Counted from the stretch's first letter, positions 34,281-43,286 are shown. The stretch: DNA of 64,000 nt from Paraburkholderia susongensis (GCF_900177725.1 NZ_FXAT01000013.1:62001-126000); one strand, 5' to 3'. A program made the numbers and translations. The notes: generated from the letters alone by a model not told the origin.

Positions 34281-35570
34281 TCAACCGGCCGGGCGCGCAA
34301 CGTCGCGTGAATAGAGCCGCCTGCCCGCGACGAACAGGAGGGTCGAGACAACGGTCGCCAACGGAATCAGTTCGAGTGCCGCGTGCAGGCCCATGCGGTC
34401 CGCGAGCATGCCAATGATGACGGGACCCGCCGCGAGGCCGAGCAGGTTGTTGGCCAGCGCCCAGATCGCCATCGCCGTGCCATGGATCCGCGATGGCGTG
34501 AGTTCGGCCACGAGCGCCCCGGTTGGACCGCACACGCCTGATTCGACCAGCATGCCGACGCCGATCAGCGTCAGTTGCAGGTTCCCCGGCGGCAACTGGA
34601 ATGCCACAGCGAACGCGGCACCGGAAATCACGCAGTACACAATGGCCATCATCCACTTGCGGGCCGGGTGGTGACGGCTGATGCGGTCAGTCAGCATGCC
34701 GCACACGACGAGGCCCACGCCCGACGTCAGCACGAAGATGGCGGCCACCACGCTCGCGCGGTCGAGCGGCATGTCATAGGCGCGCAGCAGGTAACTCGGC
34801 AGCCAGACGAACAACGCGCCTGGCAGAATCAGCTGCACGCCGCAGCCCAGATACGCGAACACGATGGATTTCGAGGCGAACAGCGCGCGCGCCAACTCGC
34901 GCGGCGCGAAGGGTGGCCGCGTGCCTGTGGCTCGCGAGCCGGTCATGTGGCCGGGCGCAATGCGCTGCTCGGTCACTACAACCCGGTAAATCAGCGCAAG
35001 CACGAAACCGAACACGGCCATCGTGACGAACGACCAGCGCCAGCCGAGATGCGCGGCCACGATGCCGCTCAGCGCCATGCCGAGCATCGAGCCGAACGAG
35101 CCTCCCGCGAGGAACGAGCCCGACAGTGTCGCTCGCAGATGGGCCGGGAACACGCTGAGCACGACGGCCAGACCGACGCTGCCGTAGGCAGCCTCACCGA
35201 CGCCGATGAACAGGCGCGCCGCGAACATCTGACCATAGTTTGCCGAAACCGCGCAGCCCAGCGTGGCGAGGCTCCACAGCATCGCCATGAAGAACAGGCT
35301 CCTCACGCGTCCCCAGCGGTCGGCCAGGATCGAAAGCGGGAATGCCAGCAACCCCACCATCAGCGAGACGATGCTGCTGAGCGAGCCTAGCTGCGTGTCG
35401 GTGAGCGACCAGTGCGCCTTGAGCAACGGGAACACGGCGTTGAGCACCTGCCGCGACATATAGTCCGCGAGCAGGAGTCCGAAGGTCAGCGCAAACACAC
35501 ACCAGGCGTAAGCCCTGGATACAGTCGGCGTTTGCGCGTAGCGCTCGCCCATGGCGGCCGTCGCTTGCAT
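34281..35570 (-). CDS. MFS transporter (paralogue of 46612-47937)
   Basis: About 429 residues, 12 spans. Family signature: LADYMSRQVLNAVFPLLKAHWSLTDTQLGSLSSIVSLMVGLLAFPLSILADRWGR, seen almost unchanged in the paralogue at 46612. The ATG at 35570 is given; a GTG two codons upstream (35576) is better placed relative to AAGGAG. It is the last gene of the first catabolic set on the minus strand (TauD, MDR, hydrolase, MFS). It probably imports the substrate degraded by those enzymes. Confidence 0.85.
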   Translation of the reverse strand: MQATAAMGERYAQTPTVSRAYAWCVFALTFGLLLADYMSRQVLNAVFPLLKAHWSLTDTQLGSLSSIVSLMVGLLAFPLSILADRWGRVRSLFFMAMLWSLATLGCAVSANYGQMFAARLFIGVGEAAYGSVGLAVVLSVFPAHLRATLSGSFLAGGSFGSMLGMALSGIVAAHLGWRWSFVTMAVFGFVLALIYRVVVTEQRIAPGHMTGSRATGTRPPFAPRELARALFASKSIVFAYLGCGVQLILPGALFVWLPSYLLRAYDMPLDRASVVAAIFVLTSGVGLVVCGMLTDRISRHHPARKWMMAIVYCVISGAAFAVAFQLPPGNLQLTLIGVGMLVESGVCGPTGALVAELTPSRIHGTAMAIWALANNLLGLAAGPVIIGMLADRMGLHAALELIPLATVVSTLLFVAGRRLYSRDVARPAG

Positions 35571-35688
35571 TCCCACATTCGTCTCCTTGATTGTTCCTTT
35601 GAACAGCAAGCGCCGGGTTTCCGCCGTTTCGCCTAGTCGCATTCGTCCCCGGCCGTGCGTAGCGGACCAGGCACCGACCGGGCGCAAC

Positions 35689-36336
35689 TCAGGCGCGCTT
35701 CGGCACAGTGCCCTCTCCTGCCGCCGTTCGCCACGCCAGCGACTCGATCAGCCCGACGGCGGCCGGCCATTCGCCGAAGCCGCTAGCCGGATTGAGATGG
35801 CCCACGTTGCCGAAGTCCACCAGTTCGCTGTGCCAGCCGCGCGCGAGCTCGATCACGCGCTCGTAACGGGCAAGCGGATCGTTGCGGCTCGCCGCGACGA
35901 TCGAGGCAAACGGCAACGGCTCGCGCGGCACCGGCAACCAGCCGGTGGCGTCGAGCGTGTCGAGGTCCGGGTAACCTTCGGGCATCGGCGTTTCGAAGTC
36001 CGGCGGCGCGGCCAGCAGCGCACCCACGATCGCGCGCGGATGACGCCGGGCCCAGTGCGCCACCATGATGCAGCCAGCGCTGTGGGCGACGACGATCACG
36101 GGCGCGCCGGCATCCACCACGGCTTTTTCGATCGCCTCCACGCGCGACGCGCAATCGAGCTCGTCGCGCCCCATCGGCGGCACCGCGGCGACAGGCCGGT
36201 TCTGCGCACGCAGATGCGCTTCGAGCAGCGTCTGCCAGTGCTGTTCGACGTGATCGCGCAAGCCCGGAACGATCACGACGGTTGGCGTGTTGCCAGTCCG
36301 GTTCGTAGTCTCTCTCAAGTCAGTACTCCTGTTCAT
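35689..36336 (-). CDS. RBBP9/YdeN-type serine hydrolase
   Basis: A 215-residue small alpha/beta hydrolase. N-terminus TVVIVPGLRDHVEQHWQTLLE, nucleophile Ser in VIVVAHSAGCIMVAHWARRH (around 84), Asp in ASRNDPLARYERV (around 152), and His in VGHLNPASGFGEWP (around 181). This matches the RBBP9/YdeN family (PF06821), which includes esterases and amidases of unclear substrate. It lies between the MDR gene and the MFS gene within the first set; the second set has no equivalent. Confidence 0.85.
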   Translation of the reverse strand: MNRSTDLRETTNRTGNTPTVVIVPGLRDHVEQHWQTLLEAHLRAQNRPVAAVPPMGRDELDCASRVEAIEKAVVDAGAPVIVVAHSAGCIMVAHWARRHPRAIVGALLAAPPDFETPMPEGYPDLDTLDATGWLPVPREPLPFASIVAASRNDPLARYERVIELARGWHSELVDFGNVGHLNPASGFGEWPAAVGLIESLAWRTAAGEGTVPKRA

Positions 36337-36371
36337 GCCGCCGGCCTCACGAGGGTGAAGCGCGCGCCGCC

Positions 36372-37352
36372 TCAGATCGTAAAAATGGACGAACCCGTCG
36401 TTCTGCGTGCCTCGAGGTCCCGATGCGCCTGCACGGCGTCTTCGAGCGCGTAGCGCTGGTTGATCTCAATCCTGATGCGCCCCGCGGCAACGAGGCCGAA
36501 TATCTCATCGGCGAGTTCGGCTTTCTCACGCGGATCCGCAATATAGTCGGCGAGCGCCGGGCGCGTGACGAAGACCGAGCCTTTGCGGGCGAGGAGCTGC
36601 GGCTCGAACGCGGGAGCCGCGCCGGAGGCCGTGCCGAAGCAGACGAGCAGACCGCGGCGCTTGAGCGAATCGAGCGAGGCCATGAACGTGTTCTTGCCCA
36701 CGCTGTCGTAGACCACGGACACACCCGCGCCACCGGTCAGCTCCCGCACGCGCCGCGCCACGTCTTCGCGCGTGTAGTCGATCACGTGATCGCAGCCGTG
36801 CTGGCTCGCGATCGCCGCTTTTTCCTCGCTCGACACGGTGCCGATCACCGTGAGTCCGAGCAGCTTCGCCCACTGGCAGAGAATCAGGCCGACGCCGCCC
36901 GCCGCGGCGTGCACGAGTATCGTTTCGCCGGCATGCAGCGGCCAGATCCGCCGCATCAGATAGGCCGACGTGAGGCCGCGCATCGTCATGGCCGCCGCCG
37001 TCTCGCACGCGATGCGTTCCGGCAGCCGGATCAGCGGGGCCGCGGAAATCAGCCGCTCGGTGCTGTACGCGCCTAGCGTGTTCACGAAGCCCGTGTAGGT
37101 CACGCGGTCGCCAGGCGTCACATGGGTCACGCCTGCGCCGACTTCCTCCACCACGCCCGCGGCTTCCACGCCCATGCCCGCTGGCAGTGGAACCGGATAG
37201 AGGCCGGTGCGGAAGTAAGTGTCGGCAAAGTTGAGGCCCACCGCCTCGTGGCGCAGCCGCGCTTCGCCGGGCCGGGGCGCGCCGACTTCCACCTCTTCCC
37301 AGCGCATAACTTCCGGCGCACCGGTTTCGTGCATCCTGATTGCGTGTGCCAT
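36372..37352 (-). CDS. Quinone oxidoreductase-like MDR protein (paralogue of 45487-46458)
   Basis: A 326-residue NADPH-dependent medium-chain reductase of the zeta-crystallin/QOR type, without zinc ligands. Features: AIRMHETGAPEVMRWEEVEVGAPRPGEARLRHEAVGLNFADTYFRTGLYP, catalytic-site tyrosine region, and the Rossmann motif HAAAGGVGLILCQWAKLLGLTVIGTVSSEEK. QOR enzymes reduce quinones or enones. It is in the first set between TauD and the small hydrolase. The second set's copy has the same start (AIRFYETGGPEVLRL). The two differ enough to be old duplicates. Confidence 0.9.
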   Translation of the reverse strand: MAHAIRMHETGAPEVMRWEEVEVGAPRPGEARLRHEAVGLNFADTYFRTGLYPVPLPAGMGVEAAGVVEEVGAGVTHVTPGDRVTYTGFVNTLGAYSTERLISAAPLIRLPERIACETAAAMTMRGLTSAYLMRRIWPLHAGETILVHAAAGGVGLILCQWAKLLGLTVIGTVSSEEKAAIASQHGCDHVIDYTREDVARRVRELTGGAGVSVVYDSVGKNTFMASLDSLKRRGLLVCFGTASGAAPAFEPQLLARKGSVFVTRPALADYIADPREKAELADEIFGLVAAGRIRIEINQRYALEDAVQAHRDLEARRTTGSSIFTI

Positions 37353-37455
37353 TCGGCGTCTCCTGAATTCCGGCCCGATTTCGGGCCTGTTCGTGCGTGT
37401 CTGTTATGTCGTTCTTCCGGCCATGCGCTAACGCCCTCGCAGCCGCGCGTGCGCC

Positions 37456-38304
37456 TCAGAACGGCCGGTCGCCGATGATGCCGGCGCGTTCCATCTTGCG
37501 CGGCTCGGGCCAATAGTCATGCACGGCGTAGTGCTGCGTGGCGCGATTGTCCCAGATGGCCACGCTGTTCGGCTTCCAGCGAAAACGCACCTGGAATTCA
37601 GGGATATAGGCCTGGCTGAGCAGATAGTTGAGCAGATGGCTCGCGCCGGGCGTCTTGTCCTGCCCATAGCGCACGTTTTCGGGCGTGTGGAAGTTGGCGA
37701 AGTGCGTCGTGAAGCCGTTCACGTACAGCACCTTTTCGCCGGTCTCGGGGTGCGTGCGCACCACCGGATGTTCGACCATCGGGTTTTCTTCGGCGAGCTT
37801 CGCTCTGGCCTCGGGCGCCATCACCGCGCCGAACGAATGCTCGATGCTGTGTTTCGCGCGCAGCCCGTCGATGCGCTGCTTGATCTCATCGGGCAGATTG
37901 CGGTAGGCCGCGCCCATGTCGACCCAGATGGTGTCGCCACCGACTTCCGGACACTCGATACAGCGCAGCACCGCGCCCATCGACGGGCAAGGCCGCCAGG
38001 AACCGTCGGTGTGGTAGCTGTTTTCATAGCTTTCCTTCTTGTCGCTGCGATAGATCTGCACGAGCCCCGGATGATCCGGATCGCTGCCGGCGACAGGATG
38101 GTCTTCCAGCTCGCCGAAGCGCCGCGCGAACGCGACGTGCTCCGCCCGCGTGATGTTCTGGTCCCGCAGAAACAGCACCTTGTGCTTGAGCAGAAGTGCC
38201 TTGATTTCGGCGAACAGCGCGTCGTCGCGCGCCGCATCGCCCAGATGGACACCGGAGATTTCGGCGCCGATATTGCTGGTCAGTCGTTCGATTCGCATGG
38301 ACAT
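37456..38304 (-). CDS. TauD/TfdA-family 2-oxoglutarate-dependent dioxygenase (paralogue of 48145-48993)
   Basis: A 282-residue Fe(II)/2-oxoglutarate oxygenase. The facial triad is visible: H98 and D100 in NSYHTDGSW and H258 in IWDNRATQHYAVHDY; the 2OG-binding Arg is around R269. Family motifs LLKHKVLFLRDQNITRAEHVAFARRFGELEDHP and THPETGEKVLYVNGFTTHF are typical of TauD/TfdA/AtsK. Oxidation often cleaves C-S, C-O or ether bonds. Start: MSMRIERL at 38304, the same position as in the paralogue, though the ribosome binding site is weak. It diverges from the AraC gene at 38571, and direct repeats lie between them. Confidence 0.9.
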   Translation of the reverse strand: MSMRIERLTSNIGAEISGVHLGDAARDDALFAEIKALLLKHKVLFLRDQNITRAEHVAFARRFGELEDHPVAGSDPDHPGLVQIYRSDKKESYENSYHTDGSWRPCPSMGAVLRCIECPEVGGDTIWVDMGAAYRNLPDEIKQRIDGLRAKHSIEHSFGAVMAPEARAKLAEENPMVEHPVVRTHPETGEKVLYVNGFTTHFANFHTPENVRYGQDKTPGASHLLNYLLSQAYIPEFQVRFRWKPNSVAIWDNRATQHYAVHDYWPEPRKMERAGIIGDRPF

Positions 38305-38450
38305 ATTCCGGTGAACAGGGGTCTCGCACGGAGGACGGCACAGATGAGCGCGTAGGCCATCCACCCGCTTCGTTCGTTGCGTCCCTTTTGCAAATTCCGC
38401 TGGTGACGCACCGCCATGGAAATGCATTGTGGGAACTGCGCCGCCAACCC

Positions 38451-38490
38451 GCTTGACGCTGCGCGACACGATCTGACAACGCGCGACACG
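38451..38490. promoter_or_regulatory. Direct repeats in the TauD/AraC divergent promoter
   Basis: GCGCGACACG occurs exactly at 38461-38470 and 38481-38490, a 20-bp period. On the minus strand each repeat reads CGTGTCGCGC, then three variable bases, then GTCA (14 of 20 positions shared). AraC-family dimers bind such repeats with about 21-bp spacing. It is probably the operator for the AraC protein encoded at 38571. Confidence 0.5.
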
Positions 38491-38570
38491 CATTACGTTC
38501 ATGGTTATTCCTGACAGACGCCGCACCGCACAAACGTTACGCTTTACCACCATCGTTCGCGTGTAAAGCC

Positions 38571-39605
38571 ATGCCTCTCCTGGTTCGAGCCGCCTCCCTG
38601 AGCAAGTTTTCGGAGATCGCCCGAAGCGTGGGCATCGATCCGGTTCGCACGTTGCGCGACGCGGGGCTCGATCCGTCCTGCCTCGCGACTCCCGATCTGC
38701 GCATTCCCGAATCGGACCTCGCGCGGGTCATCGAAAGATCGGCACACGAGGCCGGTTGCGACTCGCTCGGCTTGCGCGTCGGTGAAGCATGGCGGCTCTC
38801 CGATTTCGGGCCGCTGAGTCTCTATCTGCAGCACCAGCCGACGCTGCGCCAGGTGCTGGCGCAGATCGAAAGTTATCGTCATCTGCTGAGCGATTCGGTG
38901 GTCATTCAGGTCGAGGAAACCATCGACGTTGCAGTCGTGCACGTCGGGCTCGTGACCGGGCGGCCCGATCCCGGACCGGAAATGGTGGAACTGGCGGTCG
39001 GCGTGGTGTTCAGTCTCATGCGCTCGATACTCGGTCCGCAATACATGCCTCGCAGCGTGCACTTTTCGCATGCTGCGCCCGCGAGCCTCGCGGTGCATCG
39101 CCGCTTCTTCGGACGAAACGTCGTGTTCGACAGTGAGTTCGACAGCATCGTGCTGCCCCGGCAGGATCTCGACCGCGCTAACCCGCTGGCCGACGTGCAT
39201 CTCGCGCGCCACGCGAAGGCGCTGCTCGACCTGCAGCCGCGCTACAACACGGAATCGCTCGCCGACAATGTGCGCCGCACCATCCACGTCCTGCTGCCGC
39301 GCGGGCAAGGCGCGATCGACCCCGTGAGCTTCCAGTTGGGCCGCACGCCCCGTACGCTGCAGCGCCAGCTCGAACAGTCCGGACAGCGATTCTCGGCGCT
39401 CCTGAACGAAGTGCGTGTCTCACTCGCGGTGCGATACCTGGCCCAGCCGCGTCATTCAATGTCCGATATCGGCAACCTGCTGGGCTTTTCCGAACTCAGT
39501 GCGTTCTCGCGCTGGTTCAGCGCCGAATTCGGCAAACCGCCGAGCCTGTGGCGCAACGAGCACCTGGAGCAAGCCCTAGTCTGCGCGGATCAGCGCGGAC
39601 AATGA
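38571..39605 (+). CDS. AraC-family regulator (arabinose-binding-like N-domain + HTH_18)
   Basis: A 344-residue regulator of the OruR/MmsR-like architecture. Residues 10-200 match the PF12625-type N-terminal domain (SLSKFSEIARSVGIDPVRTLRDAGLDPSCL ... LRVGEAWRLSDFGPLSLYL). Residues 240-330 are the HTH: GAIDPVSFQLGRTPRTLQRQLEQSGQRFSALLNEVRVSLAVRYL then SMSDIGNLLGFSELSAFSRWFSAEFGKPPSLWR. It diverges from TauD/MDR/MFS (first set) and faces the CoA-transferase gene. It shares architecture with the regulator at 42168. Confidence 0.92.
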   Translation: MPLLVRAASLSKFSEIARSVGIDPVRTLRDAGLDPSCLATPDLRIPESDLARVIERSAHEAGCDSLGLRVGEAWRLSDFGPLSLYLQHQPTLRQVLAQIESYRHLLSDSVVIQVEETIDVAVVHVGLVTGRPDPGPEMVELAVGVVFSLMRSILGPQYMPRSVHFSHAAPASLAVHRRFFGRNVVFDSEFDSIVLPRQDLDRANPLADVHLARHAKALLDLQPRYNTESLADNVRRTIHVLLPRGQGAIDPVSFQLGRTPRTLQRQLEQSGQRFSALLNEVRVSLAVRYLAQPRHSMSDIGNLLGFSELSAFSRWFSAEFGKPPSLWRNEHLEQALVCADQRGQ

Positions 39606-39632
39606 GGTAGCGCCGCCAAGCCCGCCAGCGGA

Positions 39633-40853
39633 TCAGATAACCCCCTTCTCTTTCAACTCGGCCAACTCCCGCTCCGAAATCCCAAGCCCGACATGCAGAA
39701 CGTCGTGGGTGCCTTCGCCGAGTTGCGGGGGCGGCCGGCGCACCGGCAGGCGCTCTCCGTCGAAGCGCCACGGCGGCGCGAGCACGGGCGTCGTGCCGCT
39801 TGCCGTGTGCGGATGCGCCTGCTCCGTCACGAGGCCCGCATCCTTCGCGCGTTTCGACAACAGCGCGTCGCGCAGCCCCGCCACTTCGCCGCACGGAATG
39901 CCGGCGCCAACGAGCCGTTCGAGCAGCAGCGCGCGAGGCTGCCTGGCCAATTCCCGCGTGAGTTCGGGCAGCAGCATCTCGCGGTTTTGCGAGCGCAGGA
40001 TGTTGGTCCTGAAACGCGCATCGTCGGCAAGATCGGGGCGTTCGATCACTTCGCGGCAGAAGCGTTCGAACTGGCTGTTGTTGCCCACGGTGATGACGAG
40101 CGGACCATCCGCCGCGTCGAACACGCCGTAAGGCACGATCGACGGATGCGCATTGCCGTAGCGCGGCGGGTCCTCGCCCATCACGAGCGCCTCGAGCCCA
40201 TAGTAGGCCGTAATCATGAGCCCGCAATCGAACAGCGCCATTTCGATGTGGCGCCCGCGCCCGCTGCGTTCGCGCTCGAACAGCGCCGCGAGCATCGCTT
40301 GCGCCGAATACATCCCCGTGAACAGGTCGACAGCCGCGACACCGAACTTCAGCGGCGGCTGGTCCGCTTCGCCGTTCAGCGCCATGAGGCCCGCTTCGCC
40401 CTGCACGACGAGGTCATAGCCGGGCCGCGCGGCCTCGGGGCCGGTACGGTCGTAGCCGGAAATCGAACAATAGATGAGGCCTGGGTTCTCCACGCTCAAC
40501 TGCTCATAACCGAGCCCGAGCTTCTCCGCGCCGCCGAACTTGAAGTTCTGGATCACGACGTCGCACGTCTTCGCGAGATCACGGGCGATTCGCTGGCCTT
40601 CGGGCGTCTGCAGGTCGAGCGTGATCGAGCGCTTGTTGCGGTTCACGCTGTTGAAGTACGCGGTCTCGGTCCGGCCGATGCGCAGGCCCCAGTCGCGTGT
40701 ATCGTCGCCGCGCTGCGGATGCTCGACCTTGATGACCTCCGCGCCCAGGTCGCCGAGCACCATGGCGCTCCACGGCCCGGCCAGAATCCGCGAGAGATCG
40801 AGTACGCGCACGCCTGCAAGCGGCAGGCTTCTGTTGTCGGTATGCATCAGCAA
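39633..40853 (-). CDS. CaiB/BaiF family (type III) CoA transferase
   Basis: A 406-residue family III CoA transferase. N-terminus LPLAGVRVLDLSRILAGPWSAMVLGDLGAEVIKVEHPQRGDDTR; catalytic Asp176 in LKFGVAAVDLFTGMYSAQAML. Start ATG 40853; a second ATG is two codons later. It lies 44 bp after the stop of the BKACE gene on the same strand and is likely co-transcribed with it. It probably makes a CoA thioester of the substrate or product of the BKACE step. No corresponding gene occurs in the second set. Confidence 0.92.
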   Translation of the reverse strand: MLMHTDNRSLPLAGVRVLDLSRILAGPWSAMVLGDLGAEVIKVEHPQRGDDTRDWGLRIGRTETAYFNSVNRNKRSITLDLQTPEGQRIARDLAKTCDVVIQNFKFGGAEKLGLGYEQLSVENPGLIYCSISGYDRTGPEAARPGYDLVVQGEAGLMALNGEADQPPLKFGVAAVDLFTGMYSAQAMLAALFERERSGRGRHIEMALFDCGLMITAYYGLEALVMGEDPPRYGNAHPSIVPYGVFDAADGPLVITVGNNSQFERFCREVIERPDLADDARFRTNILRSQNREMLLPELTRELARQPRALLLERLVGAGIPCGEVAGLRDALLSKRAKDAGLVTEQAHPHTASGTTPVLAPPWRFDGERLPVRRPPPQLGEGTHDVLHVGLGISERELAELKEKGVI

Positions 40854-40897
40854 ACCCTTCTGGTTCCTGGTGGATGGGAGTGGGCCGAAGGGTTCGC

Positions 40898-41956
40898 TCA
40901 GGCCGTCTTGCGCAGGAACCCCTGATTACCGCCGTTGCGGTTAGGCGCAAAACCGTTCGCGTGCAGCGACTCCTCCACCGTGTCGTAGAAGACGCCGATC
41001 TTCGAGATCTCGCGCGCCTCCTGCGCCGTGGCGATCTCGCGGCCGAACTCGCGCGAGATGCGCACGAGCTGCTCGATCTGCTTCACGCTGCTCATCTTCT
41101 CCGTGCGCGACTGGTTCCACAGGCAATCTTCGGTGCCGCAGCGCACGTGCAGGCCCATCGCGATCCCCATCATGTTGACCGGCAGGACATTGCGAACGTT
41201 GCTCTCCACTGTCACGACCGCGCCATCGGGCACGGCGCGAATGAAGTTGGCGAGACTGTAGACGCTCGGCGTATCCATGCCGCCGGCGATGGCCACCCAG
41301 TTCATGACCAATGGGCCTTTGTAGAAGCCGCGGCGCATCAGCCGCTCCACCGACTCGAAGCTGTTGAGGTTGTAGCACTGGAAGGCGCTCTGGATGCCTC
41401 TCGCCGTGAGGCGGCGCACGTGCTCCTCCACCCATCCCGGCTGCGCGGGCACGGTCATTTCCTTGTAGGCGTTGAAGATGGCCGGATTGGCGCGCGAGGT
41501 GCCCCGGAAATCGGCGTCCTCCGCCTGATCGGTCACGTTCATCTGCGAGGTATTGACCGTCACCGTGACCTGGTCAGGCGTGGGCTCGAGTTCGGCCAGC
41601 ATGTGGCGCGTATCGTCCGACAGCCACTTCGCTGCCTGTCCCTCGTTCTCGGGCGCGAACGAGATCGAGCCGCCCACCTGGATGATCATCTCCGGCACCG
41701 CCTTGCGCACGCCGGCGATCAGTTCGTTGAATTTGGACAGGCGCTTGCTGCCCTTGCCGTCCAGTTCGCGCACGTGCAGGTGCAGCACCGTGGCGCCCGC
41801 GTTGTAGCAGTCCACCGCCTTCTGGATCTGCTGGTCCATGGTGACCGGAATATCCTCGGGAAAGTCGCCAGGCAACCAACCCGGCGCATAGGGCGCCGCC
41901 GTGATGATCAAGGGCTGCTGGTTCTCCGGAAAGAGATGGCCGTCGAGAAAGTTCAT
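40898..41956 (-). CDS. Beta-keto acid cleavage enzyme (BKACE / Kce family), copy 1
   Basis: A 352-residue TIM-barrel BKACE. These zinc enzymes cleave a beta-keto acid and acetyl-CoA into a new CoA thioester and acetoacetate (e.g. 3-keto-5-aminohexanoate cleavage enzyme). Zn ligands H59 and H61 lie in ATVLHLHVRELDGKGSKRLSKF; QVGGSISFA, TVNTSQMN and GLHVRCGTEDCLW are family motifs. The protein is close to copy 2 at 43287 over its whole length. The ribosome binding site lies within the GGAGATCC stretch. A direct-repeat operator lies upstream (42037-42078). Confidence 0.93.
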   Translation of the reverse strand: MNFLDGHLFPENQQPLIITAAPYAPGWLPGDFPEDIPVTMDQQIQKAVDCYNAGATVLHLHVRELDGKGSKRLSKFNELIAGVRKAVPEMIIQVGGSISFAPENEGQAAKWLSDDTRHMLAELEPTPDQVTVTVNTSQMNVTDQAEDADFRGTSRANPAIFNAYKEMTVPAQPGWVEEHVRRLTARGIQSAFQCYNLNSFESVERLMRRGFYKGPLVMNWVAIAGGMDTPSVYSLANFIRAVPDGAVVTVESNVRNVLPVNMMGIAMGLHVRCGTEDCLWNQSRTEKMSSVKQIEQLVRISREFGREIATAQEAREISKIGVFYDTVEESLHANGFAPNRNGGNQGFLRKTA

Positions 41957-42036
41957 GCTGGATCTCCAAAGGGAAAGCGGCTGTCGGCGCTACCGGCTCG
42001 ACTGCGATCAACCCATTGTCCTGTCCAGTCCGCTCC

Positions 42037-42078
42037 CCCGCTTGATAATCCACGACATCCATTTGCTTATTCGGGACA
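42037..42078 (-). promoter_or_regulatory. AraC-type direct-repeat operator upstream of BKACE copy 1
   Basis: On the minus strand, TGTCCCGAATAAGCAA starts at 42078 and a second TGTC half-site starts at 42057, exactly 21 bp on. Thirteen of 21 positions match between the halves. The first 12 bases (TGTCCCGAATAA) are identical to half-site 2 of the operator in front of BKACE copy 2 (43196-43207). This shared sequence argues for control by the same AraC protein, encoded at 42168. Confidence 0.55.
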
Positions 42079-42167
42079 GACGTTGGCGGAACTCGCCTCG
42101 AAATAGTCCCGGGAGCGTACGCACACGCATGGAGAAAACCAGTGGGCGAGATCGATACTGACCGAGG

Positions 42168-43169
42168 TCAGCACGCTCGCCATTTCGAAACCGTCTTGCC
42201 AAAGTGTTTCCTGAACCAGAAAGCGAAAGCACTTGGACTGGAAAAACCGAGCAGATCCGCCAGCTCGGAAAGCGAACGGTCGCTATCGCGGATTTGCCGC
42301 GACGCGAGTTCGCACCGGACAGCCTGAAGCAGCGCGGAAAAGCTCGTTTCCTCGGCGGCCAGACGCCGATGCAAAGTACGACGATCCACGCCGAGGTGTC
42401 TCGCCACCTGGTCGGCCGTGCATCGGCCATTGGGCAACATCGCGACAATGACCTGACGGATGGTATGCGTGGCACTGTCATCAGCGCCTGATAACGCCTG
42501 ATCCAGAAAGCGGCGGGCATAGAGCGCCATCTGGGAATCACTGGCGGGCCGACCCGCCGCCAGGTCCCTGGCGCGGCACACGATGCCATTGAAGTGAGAA
42601 TTGAACTCCACCGCCGATCCAAAGAAGGCCTTGTGGCATGTCGCGCTGTCCGGTGGGCGGTGCTCGAAGCAGACGCTTCGCGGCCGCCAGCTCGGCCCGA
42701 GGAGCTCCTCGATGCTCCGGTAAAGTACGCCGACGGCCATCTCGATGGACTGTCGCACTGAATTCTTGTCGTCCACCAGAATGTTCTCGCGAATCAATAC
42801 GGCGTCGCCATAGTCTTCAATGCTGGTCAGGAGTGAAGCATTGATCAGGCGGATGTAGCGGCACAAGCTCTCAAGGGCTTCTCGAGCCGTAGGCGCTTCA
42901 CTCATGACAGCGCTGATCGGCCCCAGGTTGGAGAGCCGCCGGCGCATCGCCAGCCGTAAGCCGAAATCCTCCACCTTCGCCGCCGCCGCGCTGCTTTCCA
43001 GTAGCTCGCGCACCGCAGTCGTGCTGATGGGTGTATCGGGATCGACCAGATCGCGCGCACTCAACCCGACCCTGCGCAACATGCGCGCAGGATCCAGCCC
43101 GAGCTGGCGTGCGAGTTCCGTATAGCCGGTAAGGCTGGCGCTGCGAATCGTGAGCATGGATCGCTGCAT
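42168..43169 (-). CDS. AraC-family regulator (arabinose-binding-like N-domain + HTH_18)
   Basis: A 333-residue regulator with the same architecture as that at 38571. N-domain: YTELARQLGLDPARMLRRVGLSARDLVDPDT ... FGLRLAMRRRLSNLGPISAVM. HTH: CTADQVARHLGVDRRTLHRRLAAEETSFSALLQAVRCEL then SLSELADLLGFSSPSAFAFWFRKHFGKTVSKWR. It lies between the two BKACE genes and diverges from copy 2. A pair of 21-bp-period direct repeats lies in the divergent gap and a similar pair lies upstream of copy 1, so this protein probably controls both. Confidence 0.92.
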   Translation of the reverse strand: MQRSMLTIRSASLTGYTELARQLGLDPARMLRRVGLSARDLVDPDTPISTTAVRELLESSAAAAKVEDFGLRLAMRRRLSNLGPISAVMSEAPTAREALESLCRYIRLINASLLTSIEDYGDAVLIRENILVDDKNSVRQSIEMAVGVLYRSIEELLGPSWRPRSVCFEHRPPDSATCHKAFFGSAVEFNSHFNGIVCRARDLAAGRPASDSQMALYARRFLDQALSGADDSATHTIRQVIVAMLPNGRCTADQVARHLGVDRRTLHRRLAAEETSFSALLQAVRCELASRQIRDSDRSLSELADLLGFSSPSAFAFWFRKHFGKTVSKWRAC

Positions 43170-43174
43170 GGCAG

Positions 43175-43215
43175 TGTCCCAATTTAGACATCCGATGTCC
43201 CGAATAATACATCGG
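43175..43215. promoter_or_regulatory. AraC-type direct-repeat operator, BKACE copy 2 / AraC divergent promoter
   Basis: Half-site 1 is TGTCCCAATTTAGACATC at 43175-43192 and half-site 2 is TGTCCCGAATAATACATC at 43196-43213, exactly 21 bp apart, with 15 of 20 positions shared. It lies between the AraC start (43169) and the BKACE start (43287). This spacing is the classic AraC-dimer arrangement. The region also holds the inverted repeat CCGATGT-N10-ACATCGG at 43192-43215. Confidence 0.6.
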
Positions 43216-43286
43216 GGTCTATCTTGCAGCGATATTCTTCCGTCAAGTCACCGCCCTCCCTTCTCTTTTTATCCAGGAGACACATC

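Noticed and set aside
39693..40925. 410-codon plus-strand frame over the CoA transferase
   Set aside because: Antisense shadow; the minus strand carries the Asp176 motif and correct length.
40874..42106. 410-codon plus-strand frame over BKACE copy 1
   Set aside because: Mirror of the BKACE codons with His/Arg/Leu bias; no motif.
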